Source: Xenopus tropicalis (Eukaryota; Chordata; Amphibia; Anura; Pipidae). From it: a DNA stretch of 64,000 bases. The notes below the pieces were generated by a model. It searched no databases and had not been told where the DNA came from. It saw only the letters and a list, made by a program, of their open reading frames with translations. The stretch lies in assembly GCF_000004195.4 (NCBI RefSeq), contig NC_030677.2, positions 113,237,036 to 113,301,035 of the forward strand, in the 5' to 3' direction. Numbering within the stretch: position 1 is the first letter of the stretch; each line of letters opens with the position of its first letter. The position numbers and the translations under genes are program-made. Positions 57,748-64,000 of this stretch are shown here, one piece after another.

Positions 57748-59470
57748 TATTGTCAAAATGTAGAGTGCTGGATATACAAGCAGGGCAAAAGGCTGCCATC
57801 TCTGCCAAGCATTATATTTCAACATAGGGGACAGTCACACAACCAGCAAAATGAATTGGCTGCTTTGTTTAGTCCCAGCTAGATAAACACTACTTAGTAT
57901 ATTTAGCCCACTGTCTAGCTTTTATTATGACATTAAATACTGGGCCTACCACACAGCCACTTGAGCTAAAACAAAATATAAATCATAGAGTGCCTAGTAA
58001 GTTATTACAGTAAAGAATTAAAGTCCCTTTTTAAAAAATGCTATCTCGAGTGGAAGAAGCAAGTCAGTACTTTATCTTCTGACATGCAGCTTATCCTCTA
58101 ATAAATCATAACGGTGACCGTTTTTTTCAGTAAAAGTAAAGTAGGAGGTTATTTATGTTTTAATAAAATGTGACCTTTGGGCATAAGTGAATGCGTGCAG
58201 CCGAAATAAACACAGAGTGCCTAAGTGCTCTTCAGTCAGCCCATCTACGTCCGAACAGCCATGTCAAAGCATTGACCCTCATCACTCTATTATCTGCTTC
58301 ATTATTTTTATCTGGGTTTTTTCTACTCACCTGTGTGTGACCTGCGTTATATTACTGCTCAACTCTGCACGACCTGCATATTCTTACATATAATCTAGCT
58401 GGTAATATTTGTCATTACATTTACATTTACCTTGGGGGTATTACACTGATTCCATTGGCAAGGAAATCATATATCACCTACGCACGTTTTACTTGTCATA
58501 TAAATAACATGAATCATTTTCAGTTTTGGTTGCTTGTTAATATTTTGATCATCCCAAATAATATTTTAACTGGCTTGATGCCTCTGAATTCATATTAGAG
58601 ACCCGAGCAGTCAGTTATATTCATTAATAATACAATACAATAATACAGAGCAATGCTCTTTTTCTTTGCTATTTGACCAGGTCTATGGTGTTTTATACTC
58701 TGCACTAAAGCTAATGAGCCTGTCACTATAGAGAACAGTGTTGTAGCAAACAAGGACCTACAAAATAGTAAAATACTTATGCAGGGTAAAATTGGATTAA
58801 GGTTACATATCTAAGTCATTTGCAAATCTGTCTTTTTTTGCACATTGCACCCTGACCTGCACTGTTCTGAGTTGCCAAAGCTTTATAAACTTCATTAATT
58901 CAGCACACACTGTACAGCAGTGCTCTATTAGTAAGGATGGGCAGGGGGAGGAACATAGGCATTCCTTCTATTGCCCCCTAACTTGCACATCATTCACATG
59001 AATTAATATAAGCCCGTTAGAATCTTGTACCTACTGTTTGCCCTATGGCAGGTGCCAGTGGAACCTGCCTGCACAGCAATTTGTATCTAGTGCTGGATAA
59101 ACAACCCAGTGCTGTGGGACCCACCTTCACAGCACTTTGTAAGAAGGGTTGCAAGAAGGGTTTCACAACATGGCCATTATTCCCCAGTTAACTAGTTAAA
59201 TGGTACCTAATCAGGCCTACAGCCATGCACTGGCCAAAGACATATGGACAACTAAAGCTAGTTATACACATGCTGACATATGCTACAAATTGGGCCTGTC
59301 TGTTTGATAACTGATCAAGGATCAGTCAGATATCTATCAGGGGGGACTAAAAGTCTAGTCATGCAAAGACAGCATCAGGCTATCAATGTGGTCCCTGAAT
59401 AGGCACAAATATGAGCTAATAATTACCCTGGGGGCAAACATGCTGATTATTCATGGTATGGCCAACATAC
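57748..59470. other. No supported gene
   Basis: AT-rich unique-looking DNA; ORFs under 70 codons only. Confidence 0.5.
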
Positions 59471-59790
59471 ACTCACCCATTATCAATATATATAGTGCAT
59501 TAAGACATTCTGTGCATAAGCTACCAAGATATGCCCTCCCCTTTAAGCAAAACAGGGATTGTTTGTATATATATTGCAATATACTTCAAGCTGGCCAACT
59601 ACGTCAAAGTCACCCCCAGTCCTACTCTCACTTTTGTCTGATTCATAAGGAAATTCTACTGCTTCAATATACATGTAATAAAGGGACTAAGTTGTATCTG
59701 CAACTTGCTTGCTTTCTAGGTCAGGACCCCCAAATAGTTGCCTTTTTTTGGCCTATTGGGATCACCTGACTGTAGCTGGAAAGGGTGGAC
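59471..59790. repeat. Repeat homologous (inverted) to 13.0-13.6 kb
   Basis: ACTCACCCATTATCAATATA, ACATTCTGTGCATAAG, TATTGCAATATA and CTGCAACTTGCTTGCTTTCT each match the 12.3-13.64 kb element, in an orientation inverse to its right half. Non-coding. Confidence 0.65.
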
Positions 59791-60066
59791 CACAGTGTTG
59801 TACAATTTGATGTAGCTAGCTCCATGGAAGGGCTATCTATAAACTGCACAGAGTTTTCCTTCTGGTGGTGCACATGGTTTATTCAATAGAATAACTCTCT
59901 TAATCTGTGAGAGAACACATTTTCTGTAGTGTGTTGACCACTACATGGTTACTAGATATGAGCAAACAGATTGCTGATACCATTCCAAACCGGAACACTG
60001 CTGAACAAAAGGTTAGAAAAAAAATTGTATATATAACATACAAATGAAAAGCAATTAGAAAATGAC

Positions 60067-60414
60067 TAAAGGTGGCCATACACGCACCGATATTATCGTA
60101 CGAAACCTCGTTTCGTACGATAATCGGTGCGTGTATGGCATGTCGGCGAGTCGACCGATATCGCAGGAAGCTGCCGATATCGGACGACTCGCCGATCGGA
60201 CAAGTTTGAAAATTTTGATCGGGCGCCATAGAAGGCGCCTGACCAAAATTCTCCCTTCAGAGCTGAATCGGCAGAAGGAGGTAGAAATCCTATTGTTTCT
60301 ACCTCCTTACCTGCCGATTCAGCCCTGAATGGTGTGTGGCGGATCTTACGATGTTTCGTGCGACCGATGGTCGTACGAAACATCGTCGGATCGCCACGTG
60401 TATGGCCACCTTTA
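60067..60414. mobile_element. Five-hairpin MITE (AAAGGTGGCCATACACG family)
   Basis: TAAAGGTGGCCATACACG at the left and CGTGTATGGCCACCTTTA at the right. Five separate stem-loops follow in series: about 60079-60132, 60147-60190, 60214-60251, 60257-60330 and 60348-60387. No coding capacity. Confidence 0.9.
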
Positions 60415-61134
60415 CAGTAGCTTTCTCCACATTATAGATAAAGTTAAACTACCCATCTAAGACTTTTTAAAGTTCTTTTTTTATTTTTCTGGCTTGATTA
60501 CTACTACATTAGGATTTGCTATATGACAAAATAACCACTTTAAGCATACAATATGTTTTTACATCTACGCACAGTGTAGAATTATTTGGGTCACAATGTC
60601 TTTGGAGCAATTTCTAGACCTTTATATAGTAGAGTCTGTTATGCAATTATGCCACTTTATATCTTCTTACAAGAAAAAAACTCCTATCACTAAAACTGCA
60701 TTAGATGTTCTGTTATTTAATGCCATTGCATTCATAAAGTGGTGGAACTAGACATTACTAGGTCAAACGCTAAAATCTTGTTAGAAACTGCATTTCATAC
60801 GAATCTTTAGAATAATTCTTGTCATACACTTATAATTAGATCAATCGTATCTCTTTCTTACTTTGCTTTCAGTGTCATCTGACTTTGCCATCAGCTCTTA
60901 TCAATGGCTCTTGCTAACCCTGCTACTATCTCTTGCTTTGATTTTCCCAAGAACTCCATCTGAACATACCATTGGCCCGCTTTAACAAAAGATTGCCAAG
61001 TTAAACAAGGCATTCCCTAAAAACAATACTTGACAACCTTAGCATCTGCCATAAGCAGTGCAATTCCAAATCATTTGAATGGCTGTGGATGCAGAAGAGA
61101 ATTTTGACTTCCCAAGGGAGCATCATGGCTGTCA

Positions 61135-61386
61135 GCAGGCCCGGATTTGTGGAGAGGCCACAAAGGCCCGGGCCTAGGGCGGCAGAAGTTTAGGGGCGGC
61201 ATGCCGCCCCGCCGCAAGAACATTTTTTAATTTTGCTCCCATACGGAGCAGTCGGGACCTCTCCCCACTGCTCCGTATGGGAGTTAAAAAGAGCGTTCGC
61301 GCATGCGCAATGGGGAGCTGGCGCATGCGCATGGGGGACTCCCACAGGGGCGGCCTCGGGGCGCACCGGAGAGAAATCCGGCCCTG
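61135..61386. mobile_element. hAT MITE (CAGGCCCGGATTT family) with 8-bp duplication
   Basis: CAGGCCCGGATTTGTGGAGA at the left, GAGAAATCCGGCCCTG at the right, perfect duplication GCTGTCAG (61127-61134, 61387-61394). An inner hairpin is built on CTCCCATACGGAGCAGT. 252 bp. Confidence 0.93.
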
Positions 61387-63231
61387 GCTGTCAGAAAGGT
61401 GGCCTAAAACAGAGCAGCAGGACAAAAGACCAAAAAACAAAATAGAGTGGGCTAATCGTACAAGCAGAGATATAGTTGATTAACCAATGAACGGCAGGAA
61501 GATTAATCATTCTGATTTAAAATAATGAATCATTAACACAAATACTGCTATTTTTAAAATATGATCCATCGCAGAAAAGATCAGTCAGCAGACTGGCCAT
61601 GCAGGTATAGATGCTTGTCAGGAACCAGACAGAAAGTCCTTTGTTATTACTATTCTATCATTATTGTCAAACTGCTTATACTTAAACAGATATTAGAGTT
61701 CATTTACAACTGCAGTTGCTGCACTGCATAAATGGACTTGCAAAGTTGCACTAGGCACTGATGCATAGGGCTGCTTTCTGATCTGTGAAAATGTGCCTAC
61801 TGACGCTAGGGAACCCTTGAGCTACAGCCACCTCAAAAGTGGTGGTAGTTCTGTGGTTCCCACAGAGGCCAGCATCAATAAGCATCAGCATACTAAAAAC
61901 ACTGCACAGACATCATTCTGATGCTGAGCATTAGAAATGGCACAATTCCTACAATTCCCGATAAATTTTCAGTGCAATTGGTTGTGATTTGCGTAGAAGG
62001 GCAATTGCACACATTTTAACCCACTGATGCATACTGTTTGTCTTAGGAGCATTTCTATGTAATGGCTGCAATTATGCTGAAATTATAGTTAAACCACTGC
62101 ATTGTGGGAAACTTGTGTCCAAAATTGTACTTTGCACACTTTCAAACCTGAGTGAGTGATATCAGTGTTGTTGGATACATGCGCCCAGAAAATAGTAAGA
62201 AACATTTGGGCGTGTTTAATAAGATCACATATAGGCAACATCACCAGTGATATTTATCTCCAGTCATAGTAAACGTCTCTACTTGTATCTGATATCAAAA
62301 TCTGTACATATATGACAAGCTCAACTCTCATACATGAGAAAGAAGAAGTTCAAATAGAGTAGGATACTAAAAGTAAACAGGGTTGATCAAGGTGCAGCTA
62401 GGATATAAAAAATTAAAAGGATGGATAAGTAGAAGTGTGAACATTTTAAAAATAATAGGCTACTGTAAGGGCAGGTGCTGCAGGTCTCTGCACTGTGCTG
62501 AAAAAGATTTAGCATGAGCAACAAAATGTATGCCATTACTCTTCATATAAACCCCAGATGCAGGAAAATGAACCAAATACATTTTTACAACAGGAAAAGA
62601 AAAATAGAAAGCAAGTTAAAAAAATTAAAATGTCACAAGGGCAAATTACACCTGCAAGTGCAGTGAGAAATTGCAATTTCAGAGCCAATTAGCATTTCAC
62701 CCTCATTTAGGGATGCAAAGAAAGGGGTGATGCTCTTGATGCAATTGTGCTGCACCTATGGCATGCACTTTATTACAAGGCATAACTGTATTAAATTTTT
62801 GGAGTCTGCTTGGCATCAATACCGGTGTTCAGCTGGCACAACCGAACTGCCTGGTCTGGAGGTGGCAGTAGTCCTGGGTTCCCCTGGATCAATAGGCTCT
62901 GCAGCACTTAATTTATAACAGAACACAGGTTGGACAAGGAGCAGCATGGAGTGAAACTTTCTGGAAGTGCAAGGAACACATTTAGATGCAAGTACCTTTA
63001 ATGAAAGTGGTTTTACGCACAACTGACTGTGGGAAACTGAGGGAACTGCACTGCAGAGCCCTCTTATTTCTGGAGTACTACTTAAAAACAACTGATTTGT
63101 AAAAAAAAGGTGTTTACACGGTTAAAGGGGCCATTTACTAACCATCAGATTAGTTTTTTTCTGATTTGGATTTTTAGTGCTAAAAGTCACAGAATAAAAA
63201 GCTGCAACTTTTGGTTATCATACAGAAATAT
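61387..63231. other. No supported gene
   Basis: A MITE remnant near 62.21-62.28 kb (GGCAACATCACCAGTGATAT), and a terminal piece at 63.12 kb (TTAAAGGGGCCATTTACTAA). Otherwise nothing. Confidence 0.5.
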
Positions 63232-63405
63232 ACAGGTATGGGATCCTTATCTCACTGTCTATAATTGTGTAGTCTGTGCTTTGATGCTCTATAGTCCTAT
63301 TTGACTTTATGGCCCTGTGTTTTCACTCAGCTATTATTTGCTGTAGTTTGGAGCTTTCAGGATAACAAGTTTCCAGGTAAAGAATCTTATACAATACTTG
63401 TACCT
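63232..63405. mobile_element. CAGGTATGGGA-family element, short deleted copy
   Basis: ACAGGTATGGGATCCTTATC at the left, then GAGCTTTCAGGATAACAAGT and ATACAATACTTGTA at the right. The middle is mostly lost. Confidence 0.65.
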
Positions 63406-63671
63406 TCAAGATTCTGATGCAAACGCCAGTGAAGGGTAACAGTACATTTTCTTTAAACATATAACAAACGGTTTAATTTTTTGGCGTTACTGGTCCATTT
63501 ACTTCAAATCTCTGTTAATAAAAAATAGTTCATATTACCAGTACATACACTATATACCTTATATCATCCTGGTCCATTACTGCGCCAGCAGTGCCCCTTG
63601 GCATGGACATTGGCACTCAGATGTGCACGCAAATTTTGATGTGCTTGTTTTGACACAAGCCCACGTTCAAG

Positions 63672-63993
63672 CAGGGCCGTCGCTCCCTATAAGCAGAGTA
63701 CTCAGTCTGCATAGGGCACCAACTCCCAGGGGGACACCATCCCAGCTGCTCCAAAAAATAAAACATTTTTATATATTATAACATACCCCCAAACACTGTC
63801 CCACCGGTTTTTATAGCGCATCCCGCTGTCCCAGATAGTTCAATCAATCTATGGGGGCAATTGGGGGCACTGTGTGTGGGGCCCCTATAGTAGGTTTTTT
63901 AATTATTTAAATTTTTACTTCCGTAATATTTGGGGGAGGGGGCACAAAAGTAAATTTCTGCTTAGGGCACCCATTTGGCCAGCAGCGGCCCTG
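63672..63993. mobile_element. hAT-like small element at window end
   Basis: CAGGGCCGTCGCTCCC at the left, AGCAGCGGCCCTG at the right. Duplication CGTTCAAG at 63664-63671; its second copy begins at 63994 and is cut by the window end after 7 bases, all matching. The interior TAGGGCACC motif recalls the 10.2-16 kb family. Confidence 0.88.
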
Positions 63994-64000
63994 CGTTCAA

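Noticed and set aside
60062..60383. Overlapping ORFs on both strands with similar peptides
   Set aside because: Produced by the hairpins of the MITE, which read alike on both strands.

Overview
This is vertebrate, most likely Xenopus (clawed frog), genomic DNA. The evidence is the AT-rich intron and intergenic texture, AG/GT-bounded exons, and very high density of short inverted-repeat DNA transposons. Many of these match, from memory, families abundant in Xenopus: T2/Kolobok-type MITEs with TTAA ends, the CAGGTATGGGA family, a long-hairpin family with GGGGAGATTAGTCGCC-type arms, and small hAT elements with 8-bp target duplications. I cannot tell X. tropicalis from X. laevis without a search.

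The one gene that looks intact lies on the minus strand, 33393 down to 25426. Its eight exons join in one open frame of 418 codons, encoding an AGC-type protein kinase closest to protein kinase C delta, behind a highly charged Lys/Glu-rich N-terminus. A TATAAAAG box lies about 245 bp upstream of the ATG. The last recognised exon ends in a stop that overlaps a perfect GTAAGT donor, so the tail of the protein is uncertain. Just beyond it (18.7-25.37 kb) is a 6.7 kb G-rich minisatellite of 81-bp (27-codon) units, which includes a recent 1,397-bp higher-order duplication. The many long ORFs there are a by-product of the repeat period.

Immediately 5' of the kinase (34.8-36.3 kb, same strand) are four exon-sized fragments with splice sites: two resembling TM6SF2 and two resembling SUGP1. 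These genes are neighbours in human, but here their order is reversed, most exons are missing and one SUGP1 exon runs into stops, so this looks like a rearranged pseudogene block.

The rest is mostly mobile DNA: an apparently intact Tc1/mariner element with identical 210-bp ends (4611-6224); a 5'-truncated L1 with target duplication nested in a MITE (7950-9913); an L2/CR1-like LINE tail split by a hAT MITE (37.13-38.14 kb); a decayed Tc1 transposase split by another hAT MITE (40.78-41.47 kb); an L1 remnant (44.2-44.6 kb); an internally deleted Tc1 element in the kinase's last intron; several Harbinger-like, T2-like and hAT-like MITEs; large palindromes at 27.4, 52.0, 52.6 and 55.2 kb; a 52-bp minisatellite grown inside a MITE (46.6-47.2 kb); and a five-hairpin element (60.07-60.41 kb). 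No tRNA, rRNA or CRISPR was recognised. The region from 41.5 to 64 kb contains no host gene that I can support.
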